Assembly: GCF_006442795.2 (NCBI RefSeq)
Contig: NZ_CP083956.1
Coordinates: 1,589,501 to 1,653,500 of the forward strand
Direction: 5' to 3'
Source of the DNA: Mesorhizobium sp. B1-1-8
GTDB taxonomy: Bacteria; Pseudomonadota; Alphaproteobacteria; Rhizobiales; Rhizobiaceae
Length of the DNA stretch: 64,000 nt
Position numbers and translations under genes: made by a program. Positions 52,401 to 61,005 of this stretch are shown one piece after another; positions within the stretch are counted from its first letter, which is position 1, and each line of letters begins with the position of its first letter. Below the pieces are notes generated by a model that was not told the origin of the DNA, did no database searches, and worked only from the letters and a program-made list of their open reading frames with translations.

Positions 52401-53366
52401 TCAAGGGTGCCAGACCGAAACGAGACCGTCAAGAAACAAGCGGTCGGCGCCGAGCTCGTGGATGACATCGCCGCCGGCATCCGGCAGGCCGAGCGCGCTG
52501 GCGACGGCTTTTGTCATGCTCCTGGAAAACAGGAAGCCGCGTCCCTCCTTGTCTTTCCATTCGATGACCTTGAGCTTGGCATCGACGCCCTTGCTGGCCA
52601 GCCAGTCGATCGCCTCGGTCTCGCCGCCGACGGCGTCGACCAGGTGGTTGCCGAGCGCCTGGCGGCCGGTGAAGATCGAGCCATCGGCCAGGGCCAGCGC
52701 CTGCTCGCGGGTCATCTTGCGCCGCTCGGCGACGATGCCGACGAACCAGTCATAGCTGTCGAGGATGAGCTTGCGCACCATGGCGCGCTCGTCGTCATTG
52801 GTCGGCTTGAACGGCGAGGGCGAGGCCTTGAGCGGCGAGGATTTCACCTCCTCCAGCTTGATGCCGAGCTTGTCCATCAGGCTGCTGACGTCCGGGTACT
52901 GGATCAGCACGCCGATCGAGCCGACGATCGAGGTCTTGCGGGCAACGATATGGTCGGCCGCGCTGGCGATCATGTAGCCGGCGGATGCCGCCAGCGTGCC
53001 GACTTCGGCCACAACCGGCTTGTCGCCGGCGAGCTTGCGCACTTCCTCATAGATCGATTCGCCGCCGACCGTGGTGCCGCCGGGCGAATCGATCGACAGG
53101 ATGACGCCCTTCACCGCTGCGGATTTGCGGATGGTCTCCAGCCTTTTGATCAGCTCCTCGTCCTCGGTGATGGTGCCTTCGATCTTGACCTTGGCGATGT
53201 GATTTGATGCCTGGCCGGCGAAATCGCCGCCGTAGATCCAGGCCGAAAAGGCGATCAGTGCCGCCGCCACAATCACGAATGCGGCCACGCGCCAGAATGT
53301 CAGTTTGCGGCGCAAGCGGCGGCGGTCGATCAGGTCGTCGGCTCTCATTGCCATCATCAGCCTCAC
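52401..53366 (-). CDS. sppA: Signal peptide peptidase SppA (S49, short form)
   Basis: 321 residues; an ATG five codons in is an alternative start. One membrane helix (about 26-46), then the S49 core: GVILSIDSPGGTTVGGESIY, catalytic serine in VGTLAASAGYMIA, VGSIGVLIQYPD and catalytic lysine in SSPLKASPSPFKP. Single-domain form of about 36 kDa typical of alphaproteobacteria. Cleaves residual signal peptides in the inner membrane. Confidence 0.94.
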   Translation of the reverse strand: MRLMMAMRADDLIDRRRLRRKLTFWRVAAFVIVAAALIAFSAWIYGGDFAGQASNHIAKVKIEGTITEDEELIKRLETIRKSAAVKGVILSIDSPGGTTVGGESIYEEVRKLAGDKPVVAEVGTLAASAGYMIASAADHIVARKTSIVGSIGVLIQYPDVSSLMDKLGIKLEEVKSSPLKASPSPFKPTNDDERAMVRKLILDSYDWFVGIVAERRKMTREQALALADGSIFTGRQALGNHLVDAVGGETEAIDWLASKGVDAKLKVIEWKDKEGRGFLFSRSMTKAVASALGLPDAGGDVIHELGADRLFLDGLVSVWHP

Positions 53367-53648
53367 AAGTCGGTGGGAAGAGACGCTTTTAAAGCAAGCG
53401 TCCGCGCGCGGCTACCGTTTCCTGACGTGTCCGATACCCCAGGCCTGGCCGGTAACGACACCTCACGAAAAATTAACGCAGCCTGTCCGTATCTGCTATG
53501 AAGAGCGACAGTCCTGCCGAATTCGTCTTGGTGGTGCGGTCGTAGCCGTCACATTTTTGCAGTTTTCCTCCGCTTGTGCTTGCTTGCGGGGGCCGGCATA
53601 CCACCTATAGGCGGTGTTTGGCGGGCAAGGGTTCATTAGAAAACAGTC

Positions 53649-54362
53649 ATGTTGGCACGATCTGACGAAACGAACGATGCCGAGACGGTGTCGGTTGCCG
53701 CGATGCAGGACGGCACGCGGGGCGACGCTTTCGATCGCGCGCAACGACACTCGCGGCGCGTCCGCGTGCTGAAATTCGCCGTGCCGCTGCTGGCCGCCGC
53801 GATTGCAGTGGCCTTTCCGGTCTATTCCTATCTGGCCGCGCCGGTGTCGGTCTCGATACAAACCGACGGCAGCGCCTTTTCGGACGGCAAGCTGGTGATG
53901 GCCAATCCCAAGCTCAACGGCTTCACCAAGCAGAAATTGCCTTATTCGCTGACGGCGACCAGGGCGACGCAAGATGTCGGCAAGCAGGCCATCATCGACC
54001 TCGAAGGCATCAAAGCCAAATTGCCCGTCGCCACCGACAATGTCGTGGCGGTCAACGCCTCGCATGGCATCTACAACCGCGACGCCAACACGATGGACCT
54101 CACCAGCGACGTCACGGTGACGACCACCGACGGCGTGGAAGCCAAGTTCAAATCGATCTTCCTAGACATGGGCAAAGGCTCTATGAAGACGAGCAACCCG
54201 GTCGACGTCAGCCGTAACGGGTCGCGCATCACAGCGGACTCGATGTCGGTCGAGGGGAACGGCAACGTCGTGGTTTTCGAAAACCGGGTGCGCGTCAACA
54301 TCGATCCGGCCGGCCTGAAGGCGGCAGGGATAAAGAGCGGAGAGCAGAATGCGTCGCAGTAG
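53649..54362 (+). CDS. lptC: LPS export protein LptC
   Basis: 237 residues. A cytoplasmic tail, one membrane helix (about 39-60, VLKFAVPLLAAAIAVAFPVY) and a periplasmic beta-jellyroll of the LptC/OstA type (SHGIYNRDANTMDLTSDVTV). Receives LPS from LptFGB and passes it to LptA. Overlaps lptA by 14 bases. Confidence 0.92.
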   Translation: MLARSDETNDAETVSVAAMQDGTRGDAFDRAQRHSRRVRVLKFAVPLLAAAIAVAFPVYSYLAAPVSVSIQTDGSAFSDGKLVMANPKLNGFTKQKLPYSLTATRATQDVGKQAIIDLEGIKAKLPVATDNVVAVNASHGIYNRDANTMDLTSDVTVTTTDGVEAKFKSIFLDMGKGSMKTSNPVDVSRNGSRITADSMSVEGNGNVVVFENRVRVNIDPAGLKAAGIKSGEQNASQ

Positions 54363-54945
54363 TTCAGCAAGGCTTGCAGCGGCGGCCTCCATTTTGCTGG
54401 TGCTGGGGGCAGCGGCGGCACTTGCCCAGTCTGGCGCGTCCAGCCAGATTCCCGGGCTGAAATTGTCGGGCGACCAACCGATCCAGATCGAAAGCGACAA
54501 GCTCGAGGTCCGCCAGGCCGACAGTGTTGCCGTGTTCAGCGGCAATGTGACGGTCAACCAGGGGCCGACGCTGCTCAAGGCCGGCAAGATGACGGTCTAC
54601 TATGTCAAGGATGCCAATGCTCCCAAGGGGGCCGCGGCCGGTGCGTCGGCGATGACCGGTGCCGCCAATATCGACCATCTGGTGGTCGAGAACAAAGTCT
54701 ACATCAAATCGAACGACCAGATCGCCACCGGCGACAAAGGCACCTTCGACATGAAGACCCAGGTGCTCGTTCTTTCCGGTAACGAAGTCGTGCTCTCGCA
54801 GGGCGACAACGTGCTGAAGGGCTGCATGCTCACGGTGCAGATGAAGAGCGGTCTCGGCAATGTCGAGGGCTGCGGCAAGCGCGTCATCATGTCGATCACG
54901 CCCCAGAAGCAGGGCGCGCAGCAGCAGGGAGCGCAGCAGCAGTAA
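54349..54945 (+). CDS. lptA: LPS transport periplasmic protein LptA (OstA-like)
   Basis: 198 residues. Signal peptide to about residue 27 ([15 protein letters not shown]), then OstA repeats: [60 protein letters not shown] segment. The C-terminus is Gln-rich ([12 protein letters not shown]). Bridges the periplasm between LptC and LptD. The stop codon overlaps the lptB start by one base. Confidence 0.92.
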   Translation: MRRSSSARLAAAASILLVLGAAAALAQSGASSQIPGLKLSGDQPIQIESDKLEVRQADSVAVFSGNVTVNQGPTLLKAGKMTVYYVKDANAPKGAAAGASAMTGAANIDHLVVENKVYIKSNDQIATGDKGTFDMKTQVLVLSGNEVVLSQGDNVLKGCMLTVQMKSGLGNVEGCGKRVIMSITPQKQGAQQQGAQQQ

Positions 54946-55763
54946 TGGCCGGCGTCTCCTCGCTGCTGGCCCGTCTTCCCGGACGGGCCGCCAGCAAACA
55001 GGCTGCGCCGGTTACGGTTGGCGCCGACAAAGCGAAGTTCAAGGGCACCCTGATCGCCAAGGGCCTGACCAAGAGCTACAAGGGCCGCAAAGTGGTGAGC
55101 GGCGTGACGATCGGCGTGCGCGCCGGCGAGGCCGTCGGCTTGCTCGGCCCGAACGGCGCCGGCAAGACCACGTGCTTCTACATGGTCACCGGCCTTGTTC
55201 CGGTGGACGAAGGCATAATCGAGATCGACGGCTTCGACGTGACCTCGATGCCGATGTATCGCCGCGCTCGTCTCGGCATCGGCTATCTGCCCCAGGAAGC
55301 GTCGATCTTCCGCGGCCTCAATGTCGAGCAGAACATCCGCGCCGTGCTGGAAGTGGTGGAGAAGAGCCGCAAGGAGCGCGAGCGCACGCTCGACGAATTG
55401 CTCGAGGAGTTCCACATCAGCCATCTGCGCAAGGCGCCGTCGCTGTCGCTCTCGGGCGGCGAAAGGCGGCGCCTCGAGATCGCGCGCGCCTTGGCGACGC
55501 GACCGGCCTACATGCTGCTCGACGAGCCCTTCGCCGGCATCGATCCGATCGCCGTCGCCGACATCCAGCAGCTTGTGCGCCATCTGACGGCGCGCGGCAT
55601 CGGCGTGTTGATCACCGATCACAATGTGCGCGAGACGCTCGGCCTGATCGACCGCGCCTATATCATTCATGCCGGCCAGGTGCTGACGCATGGCCGGGCC
55701 GACGAGGTTGTCGCCAACGCCGATGTCCGGCGTCTTTATCTCGGCGAAGGTTTCACGCTTTGA
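54945..55763 (+). CDS. lptB: LPS export ABC ATPase LptB
   Basis: 272 residues, with a 30-residue N-terminal extension before the domain. Walker [10 protein letters not shown] (about 67), Q-loop [13 protein letters not shown], signature [17 protein letters not shown], Walker [17 protein letters not shown], switch [10 protein letters not shown]. The QEASIFR motif is specific to LptB. Energises LPS extraction with LptF/LptG, which are not in the window. Confidence 0.96.
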   Translation: MAGVSSLLARLPGRAASKQAAPVTVGADKAKFKGTLIAKGLTKSYKGRKVVSGVTIGVRAGEAVGLLGPNGAGKTTCFYMVTGLVPVDEGIIEIDGFDVTSMPMYRRARLGIGYLPQEASIFRGLNVEQNIRAVLEVVEKSRKERERTLDELLEEFHISHLRKAPSLSLSGGERRRLEIARALATRPAYMLLDEPFAGIDPIAVADIQQLVRHLTARGIGVLITDHNVRETLGLIDRAYIIHAGQVLTHGRADEVVANADVRRLYLGEGFTL

Positions 55764-55865
55764 GCGGCATTCACGTTTCTGCGTGACGTCCGGGCCGATT
55801 TTCCGGGAATTTTTCCCGATTTCCCTTGCATAACGCTCCAGTAAGCCGGATTTGCTAGCGTTGCC

Positions 55866-55895
55866 TTGACAAGCAAAAGCCGGGCCAGTTTCTAT
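55866..55895 (+). promoter_or_regulatory. Predicted sigma-70 promoter of rpoN
   Basis: TTGACA, 17-18 bp, TTTCTAT, starting transcription near 55902 at a CCGGA...TCCGG hairpin in the leader. Confidence 0.5.
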
Positions 55896-55957
55896 GCCCG
55901 ACCGGAGATTGTTTTCCGGCACAGTCCGATGCGTAGACGAGGCGTTTGAACAAACCC

Positions 55958-57484
55958 ATGGCTCTGGCGGCCAAACTGCAGCTCAGACAGTCCCAGTCGC
56001 TGGTGATGACGCCGCAGCTGATGCAGTCGATCCGGCTGCTGCAGCTCACCCATATCGAGCTCGAACGCTTCATCGACGAGGAGATCGAACGCAACCCGCT
56101 GCTGGAGCGTGCCGAGCCGCAGGACGACGCGGCCGGCGACCCGTCGCAAAACAGCGAGGCCGCGCCAGAGCCAGCCGCCGGTGACGACTGGTTCGAGGCC
56201 GAGACGGAATGGAGCGCCAAGGCGATCTCGGACAAGCTCGATTCGTCGCTGGAAAACCTGTTTCCCGACGATCCCGGCACCAGCGAAAGGCTGGGGCCCG
56301 ACCTTACGGCGCAATGGAAGTCGGCCTCAGGCGGCAGCGCCGCCTCCTCGTCGGAGGGCTTCGACGTCGGCGAGATGGCGGCAAGCGCGGTCACGCTGCG
56401 TGAGCATGTCGGCGAGCAGATCGCGCTTGCCTTCCCCGACCCTGCCGAACGGCTGATTGCCGGCGAGCTCGCCGACGGGCTCGACGAGGCCGGTTATCTG
56501 CGCGCCGACCTGAAAGAGGTGGCAGTGCGGCTCGGTGCGGACGCGGCGGCGGTGGCGCACGTGCTCGGCGTCTGCCAGACTTTCGAGCCGGCCGGGCTGT
56601 TCGCCCGCGACCTTGCCGAATGCCTGTCGCTGCAGCTTGCAACCCGCGACCGGCTCGACCCGGCGATGAAGGCGCTGGTCGCCAACCTCGAGCTGCTGGC
56701 CAGACGCGACTTCCACGCACTGAAACGCATCTGCGGCGTCGACGAGGAGGACCTTCTCGACATGCTGGCCGAGATCCGGGCGCTCGACCCACGACCCGGA
56801 ACGGCGTTCTCGGGTGGGGCGAGCGACGCGATCGTCGCCGATGTCGAGGTGCGGGCGGCCAATGACGGCAGCTGGGCAGTGGAGCTCAACGCCGACACGC
56901 TGCCGCGGGTGCTGGTCGATCATGTCTATTTCGCCCGCGTCTCCGGACATGCCAAGGGTCAGGTGGAAAAGGATTTTCTGGCCGAATGCCTGCAAAACGC
57001 CAACTGGCTGACGCGCAGTCTCGACCAGCGGGCAAAGACAATCCTCAAAGTGGCCTCGGAAATCGTGCGCCAGCAGGACGCCTTCCTCGTCCATGGCGTG
57101 CGCCATCTGAAGCCGCTCAACCTGCGCACGGTGGCCGATGCGATCGGCATGCACGAATCGACGGTAAGCCGCGTCACCGCCAATAAATACATGCTGACGC
57201 CGCGCGGCGTGTTCGAGCTGCGCTATTTCTTTACCGCCTCGATCGCCTCCGCGGCCGGCGGCGACGCGCATTCGTCCGAAGCCGTGCGCGACCGCATCAA
57301 GCAATTGATCGACGAGGAAAAGCCCGTCGACGTGCTCTCCGACGACGCTATCGTCGACATGCTGAGGGAAAGCGGCGTCGACATAGCCCGCCGCACCGTC
57401 GCCAAATACCGCGAGGGCATGAATATTCCTTCCTCGGTGCAGCGGCGGCGCGAAAAGCGCGCGCTGGCCAACGTTGGACGCTGA
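55958..57484 (+). CDS. rpoN: RNA polymerase sigma-54 factor
   Basis: 508 residues from the ATG giving MALAAKLQLRQSQSLVMTPQ, the standard rhizobial start; a TTG four codons upstream is possible. Region I is Gln/Leu-rich; an acidic region II follows (about 55-120). Core-binding domain, then the helix-turn-helix (NLRTVADAIGMHESTVSRVT) and the RpoN box ARRTVAKYRE near residue 480. Directs transcription of nitrogen and other genes with activator ATPases. Confidence 0.97.
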   Translation: MALAAKLQLRQSQSLVMTPQLMQSIRLLQLTHIELERFIDEEIERNPLLERAEPQDDAAGDPSQNSEAAPEPAAGDDWFEAETEWSAKAISDKLDSSLENLFPDDPGTSERLGPDLTAQWKSASGGSAASSSEGFDVGEMAASAVTLREHVGEQIALAFPDPAERLIAGELADGLDEAGYLRADLKEVAVRLGADAAAVAHVLGVCQTFEPAGLFARDLAECLSLQLATRDRLDPAMKALVANLELLARRDFHALKRICGVDEEDLLDMLAEIRALDPRPGTAFSGGASDAIVADVEVRAANDGSWAVELNADTLPRVLVDHVYFARVSGHAKGQVEKDFLAECLQNANWLTRSLDQRAKTILKVASEIVRQQDAFLVHGVRHLKPLNLRTVADAIGMHESTVSRVTANKYMLTPRGVFELRYFFTASIASAAGGDAHSSEAVRDRIKQLIDEEKPVDVLSDDAIVDMLRESGVDIARRTVAKYREGMNIPSSVQRRREKRALANVGR

Positions 57485-57762
57485 CAAGGGGCCGCTCGGC
57501 CGGATTTCCCCAAGGGTCCACGCTTCATTGACAAGCCGCAATGAAGTGGCTAGAAGCCCGCCCGCATGAGCCGGGCCACGATGCCCGCTCGCGAATGGGT
57601 CCGTCGAAACCAAGGCCTTGGGCGGCCAAGAAGGCGACTTGTGATCAACCGGAAAGTTCGGGTCTAAAATCGGCGCGCGTTCCGCCGCAAAGCTTGTGCG
57701 CGCGCACCACGGGTATAAACTCGGGACAGTTTGAAGCCTGAGCAAGGAAGGTCAGTTTTCAG

Positions 57763-58350
57763 ATGAATCTGCGCATTTCGGGAAAACACATGGACATCGG
57801 CGATGCGTTGCGTACGCGCATCAACGACCGTGTCGGCGAGGCGATCGAGAAATATTTCGATCGGGGTTTTTCAGGACATGTCACTGTCATCAAATCGGGG
57901 TCGCGGTTTTCGGCCGACTGCATGGTCCGGCTCGATTCCGGCGCCTCACTGCAGGCGACCGGCGATTCCCAGGATCCCACGCTTGCCTTCGAGGCGGCGG
58001 CCGACCGCCTCGAAACGCGGCTGCGGCGCTACAAGCGCCGGCTGAAGTCGCGCAACGCCGGAAACGGCAATGGCGAGGAGGCTACCGACATCGCCTATAC
58101 GGTGATGGCGCCGCTCGCCGACGATGAAGAAGATATTCCGGAGGATTTCGCCCCGGTCATCGTCGCCGAATCAACCATGACGCTCCGTACCATGTCGGTG
58201 GCGTCGGCTGTCATCGAGCTCGACACCAAGGACAGCCCGGTCTTTGTCTTCCGCAATGCCGGAAACGGCCACCTCAACATCGTCTACCGCCGGCCGGATG
58301 GAAACATCGGCTGGATCGATCCGTCGACGACCAAAGTCGCGCAGGGCTAA
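57763..58350 (+). CDS. hpf: Ribosome hibernation promoting factor, long form
   Basis: 195 residues. N-terminal ribosome-binding domain (MNLRISGKHMDIGDALRTRI, RFSADCMVRLDSGASLQATG) and C-terminal dimerisation domain (SVASAVIELDTKDSPVFVFR, NIVYRRPDGNIGWIDPS). The long form dimerises 70S ribosomes into 100S particles in stationary phase. Conserved position between rpoN and ptsN. The 278-bp gap before it holds no gene. Confidence 0.95.
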   Translation: MNLRISGKHMDIGDALRTRINDRVGEAIEKYFDRGFSGHVTVIKSGSRFSADCMVRLDSGASLQATGDSQDPTLAFEAAADRLETRLRRYKRRLKSRNAGNGNGEEATDIAYTVMAPLADDEEDIPEDFAPVIVAESTMTLRTMSVASAVIELDTKDSPVFVFRNAGNGHLNIVYRRPDGNIGWIDPSTTKVAQG

Positions 58351-58411
58351 AAAGCCAGCCGCGCGAGGGGACGACGACTGGCGCGGCAGGCGAACAAGGG
58401 ATTTTTCAAGC

Positions 58412-58876
58412 ATGGATCTCAGCGATCTCATCAGCGTCCCGGCGATCATGCCGGCGTTGAAGGCGAATTCCAAAAAGCAGCTTCTGCAATTGCTGTCGGA
58501 GAGGGCGGCGGCGATTTCGGGCATTCCGGAGCGGGAGGTGTTCGACACCATCCTGCAGCGCGAGCGGCTGGGCTCGACCGGTGTCGGCAACGGCATCGCC
58601 ATTCCGCACGGCAAGCTCGCGGGCGTCAAGCGGATTGCCGGCGTGTTCGCCAGGCTGGAGACGCCGGTGGATTTCGAGGCGCTCGACGACCAGCCGGTCG
58701 ACCTGGTGTTCCTGCTGCTTGCGCCCGAAGGCGCCGGCGCAGATCACCTCAAGGCGCTGTCGCGCATCGCGCGCGTGCTGCGCGACGCCGACACGGTGGC
58801 CAAGATCAGGGGAACGCGCGACGCCGTGGCAATCCACGCGCTTTTGTCGGACACGCAGGCCTCGCACGCGGCCTGA
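58412..58876 (+). CDS. ptsN: Nitrogen-PTS enzyme IIA
   Basis: 154 residues from the ATG after AACAAGGG. The phosphorylated histidine is in NGIAIPHGKLAGV (about residue 66); ERLGSTGVG and DLVFLLLAPEGAGADHLKAL are typical of EIIA-Ntr. Part of the regulatory phosphorelay PtsP-PtsO-PtsN that senses nitrogen status and controls potassium and other functions. Conserved rpoN-hpf-ptsN order. Confidence 0.95.
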   Translation: MDLSDLISVPAIMPALKANSKKQLLQLLSERAAAISGIPEREVFDTILQRERLGSTGVGNGIAIPHGKLAGVKRIAGVFARLETPVDFEALDDQPVDLVFLLLAPEGAGADHLKALSRIARVLRDADTVAKIRGTRDAVAIHALLSDTQASHAA

Positions 58877-58917
58877 AGCCTTCGAGATCAAAATCCTGGT
58901 TTTTGGATTAAAGCTGT

Positions 58918-58942
58918 AAGGGGCCGCCGAAAGCGGCCCTTT
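58918..58942. terminator. Bidirectional terminator-like hairpin between ptsN and the DUF1150 gene
   Basis: AAGGGGCCGC / GCGGCCCTTT around a 5-nt loop CGAAA; the T run is within the stem, with an A run on the other side, so it may serve both convergent genes. Confidence 0.6.
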
Positions 58943-58963
58943 CCAATTCAGGCCATGACCAGG

Positions 58964-59221
58964 TCAGTGAATGGCGACCGTGGTCAGATCGTTCTCCCGC
59001 GCACCCGCCAGCGCCCGGTCACGGGCGTCGGAAAGCAGGATCGGCTGGCCGTTGGCGGCAAACAGCGCCCACAGCTCCAGTCCGGGAGCGATCTCGTCGA
59101 GGCCGGGGAAGCGGCCGCGCAGATCGTCGCTCGATACTTTCCTCAAATAGGCGACCGAACCTTCGCCGAGATGGGCGAATTCGCCACTGGTCATGGTGAT
59201 AGTTTCATCAGTCCTGGTCAT
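58964..59221 (-). CDS. DUF1150 family protein
   Basis: 85 residues with a perfect AAGGAGG before the ATG. Pattern MTSGEFAHLGEGSVAYLRKV and LELWALFAANGQPILLSDAR is that of DUF1150, a small alphaproteobacterial family typically encoded next to small heat-shock genes, as here. Function unknown; the gene probably shares the heat-shock transcript. Confidence 0.85.
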   Translation of the reverse strand: MTRTDETITMTSGEFAHLGEGSVAYLRKVSSDDLRGRFPGLDEIAPGLELWALFAANGQPILLSDARDRALAGARENDLTTVAIH

Positions 59222-59284
59222 TTCAAGCCTCCTTGCCGCGAGAACGCCGCACAGGGCCGCCTCGCATAGAGCCATCGGCAAAGA

Positions 59285-59710
59285 TCAGTCTTTCACCGAT
59301 ATGTTTATTTTCCGTACCAGCCGCTCGGCCTCGGGCCGATCGAGATCGATCGACAACAGGCCATTCTTCAGCTCCGCCGCGATCACCCGCATGCCGTCGG
59401 CCAGCACGAAGCAGCGCTGGAACTGGCGTGCGGCGATGCCGCGATGGAGGAATTCGCGCTCGGTGTCGTCGGTCTGACGGCCGCGCACGATCAGCTGGTT
59501 TTCCTCCGTGGTGACATCGAGATCGCTTTCGGCGAAGCCCGCGACGGCCAGCGTGATGCGCAGCCTCTCGGCCTTGCCGTCACCAGCGTTCAGGCGCTCG
59601 ATGTTATACGGTGGATAGCCGTCACCCGACTTCGCCAGACGCTCAAGGGTCTTTTCCATGGCGTCGAAACCCAACAGAAGCGGGCTGGAGAAAGGCGTCA
59701 TTCGGCTCAT
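59285..59710 (-). CDS. Small heat-shock protein (Hsp20/alpha-crystallin)
   Basis: 141 residues, ATG after GAGAGGAC. N-terminal MSRMTPFSSPLLLGFDAMEK, then YPPYNIERLN marking the start of the alpha-crystallin domain, AGFAESDLDVTTEENQLIVR and ERVFLHRGIAARQF-like segment EFLHRGIAARQFQRCFVLAD, LKNGLLSIDL. Class A rhizobial sHsp. A holdase preventing protein aggregation. Preceded by an RpoH-type promoter and a leader resembling a ROSE thermometer. Confidence 0.95.
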   Translation of the reverse strand: MSRMTPFSSPLLLGFDAMEKTLERLAKSGDGYPPYNIERLNAGDGKAERLRITLAVAGFAESDLDVTTEENQLIVRGRQTDDTEREFLHRGIAARQFQRCFVLADGMRVIAAELKNGLLSIDLDRPEAERLVRKINISVKD

Positions 59711-59719
59711 GTTACACTG

Positions 59720-59770
59720 TCCTCTCAAGAGCGACATAAACTGGAAAAACCCGGATGGCATTTTTCCCGA
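59720..59770 (-). promoter_or_regulatory. ROSE-like RNA thermometer in the Hsp20 leader
   Basis: On the minus strand the ribosome-binding site pairs with an upstream UCGCU: UCGCUC-UUGA-GAGGA (59720-59734) forms a short hairpin with one bulged G, the hallmark of ROSE elements (UYGCU against AGGA). A second stem GGAAAAA/TTTTTCC (59743-59767) lies 5' of it. The leader would be about 60 nt. Confidence 0.65.
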
Positions 59771-59778
59771 TGGTCTTG

Positions 59779-59807
59779 ATATGGTCCGCCGCGCGGTCAA
59801 GTTCAAG
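59779..59807 (-). promoter_or_regulatory. RpoH-type heat-shock promoter of the Hsp20 gene
   Basis: Minus strand CTTGAA, 17-bp spacer, CCATAT. Matches the alphaproteobacterial RpoH pattern (CTTGAA ... CCxxATxT), starting transcription about 60 bases before the ATG. Confidence 0.55.
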
Positions 59808-59819
59808 CCGTCTTCGTTG

Positions 59820-59868
59820 GAGCATGATCCTGTCCGAAAACCGGGTCCCACTTTTCGGGATCATGCTC
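59820..59868. repeat. Palindromic repeat GAGCATGATCC...GGATCATGCTC
   Basis: 49 bp; outer arms are perfect 11-mers and the interior CCGAAAACCGGG/CCCACTTTTCGG is partly complementary. Same family as 45206-45253. Lies between the divergent hsp20 promoter and the nucleoside hydrolase gene. Confidence 0.85.
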
Positions 59869-59908
59869 TAAAACCCGCCCAAAAAGACTCCCCCAAAAAG
59901 GAATTGAA

Positions 59909-60850
59909 ATGCCCCAATCACGCAGGATCATCATCGACACGGACCCTGGCCAGGACGATGCCGTCGCCATATTGCTGGCGCTCGGCAGCTCCGAGCTGGA
60001 GGTCGTCGGCATCGCAGCCGTTGCCGGCAATGTGCCGCTGAACCTTACCGAGAAGAATGCCCGCAAGATCTGCGAGCTGGCCGGCCGGCCCGATATCAAG
60101 GTCTATGCCGGCGCGATCCGGCCGCTGGCGCGCGAACTGGTCACGGCCGAAGAAGTGCATGGCAAGACCGGCCTCAACGGGCCGCAGCTGCCGGAACCGA
60201 CCATGCCGCTGCAGGAACAATACGGCGTCGATTTCATCGTCGAGACGCTGATGAAGGAGCCGAGCGGCACGATCACGCTGTGCGCGCTCGGACCGCTCAC
60301 CAACATCGCGCTGGCGCTGATCCGCGAGCCCAGAATCGCGCCGCGCATCAAGGAAATCGTGCTGATGGGCGGCGGCTTCTTCGAGGGCGGCAATGTCACG
60401 CCGACCGCCGAGTTCAACATCTATGTCGACCCGCAGGCCGCCGACGTGGTGTTCAAGTCGGGCATTCCGATCGTCATGATGCCGCTCGACGTCACCCACA
60501 AGGCGCTGACCAGCGCCAAGCGCACGAAAGCCTTTCGCGATCTGGGCAGCAAAGTCGGCACCGCAACCGCCGAAATGCTGGAATTCTTCGAGCGTTACGA
60601 CGAGGAGAAATACGGCACCGACGGCGGGCCGCTGCACGATCCGTGCGTGATCGCTTATCTGTTGAAGCCGGAGCTGTTCAAGGGCCGGCGCTGCAATGTC
60701 AGCATCGAGACCAGTTCGGAGCTGACCATGGGCATGACCGTGATCGATTGGTGGGGGGTCACCAAGCGCGAGAAGAACGCCATGGTGATGCGCGACGTCG
60801 ACCATGACGCCTTCTTCGCGCTGCTGGTGGAGCGGCTAGGGCGGCTTTAG
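59909..60850 (+). CDS. Inosine/uridine-preferring nucleoside hydrolase
   Basis: 313 residues. Calcium-binding DTDPGQDDAVA near the N-terminus, GNVPLNLTEKNARKICELAG, ALGPLTNIALAL, VLMGGGFFEGGNVTPTAEFN and the C-terminal PLHDPCVIAYLLKPELF with the catalytic His-Asp. Splits nucleosides to base and ribose. Stands alone, followed by a repeat and an insertion sequence. Confidence 0.94.
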   Translation: MPQSRRIIIDTDPGQDDAVAILLALGSSELEVVGIAAVAGNVPLNLTEKNARKICELAGRPDIKVYAGAIRPLARELVTAEEVHGKTGLNGPQLPEPTMPLQEQYGVDFIVETLMKEPSGTITLCALGPLTNIALALIREPRIAPRIKEIVLMGGGFFEGGNVTPTAEFNIYVDPQAADVVFKSGIPIVMMPLDVTHKALTSAKRTKAFRDLGSKVGTATAEMLEFFERYDEEKYGTDGGPLHDPCVIAYLLKPELFKGRRCNVSIETSSELTMGMTVIDWWGVTKREKNAMVMRDVDHDAFFALLVERLGRL

Positions 60851-60855
60851 CCTCC

Positions 60856-61005
60856 TTTCCTTTCCCCCTTGTGGGCCTTGTGGGGGAAGGTGGATCGGCG
60901 CGCAGCGCCGAGACGGGTGAGGGGTGTTGGAAGAAACTCAACACCTCGCTCCGTCCAGCACCCCTCATCCGACCGAGCTTCGCTCGGCCACCTTCTCCCA
61001 TAACG
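60856..61005. repeat. Long imperfect hairpin repeat, left part, interrupted by the insertion sequence
   Basis: GGGTGAGGGGTGTTGG (60915-60930) is complementary to CCAGCACCCCTCATCC (60956-60970 region), within a dispersed non-coding repeat. Its right end continues after the insertion sequence: CCTTCTCCC before and GGGAGAAGG after are perfect arms around ATAAC. Confidence 0.7.

Noticed and set aside
55764..55957. Sigma-54 (-24/-12) promoter for rpoN autoregulation
   Set aside because: No TGGCAC-N5-TTGCW match seen; a sigma-70-type TTGACA/TTTCTAT is a better fit.
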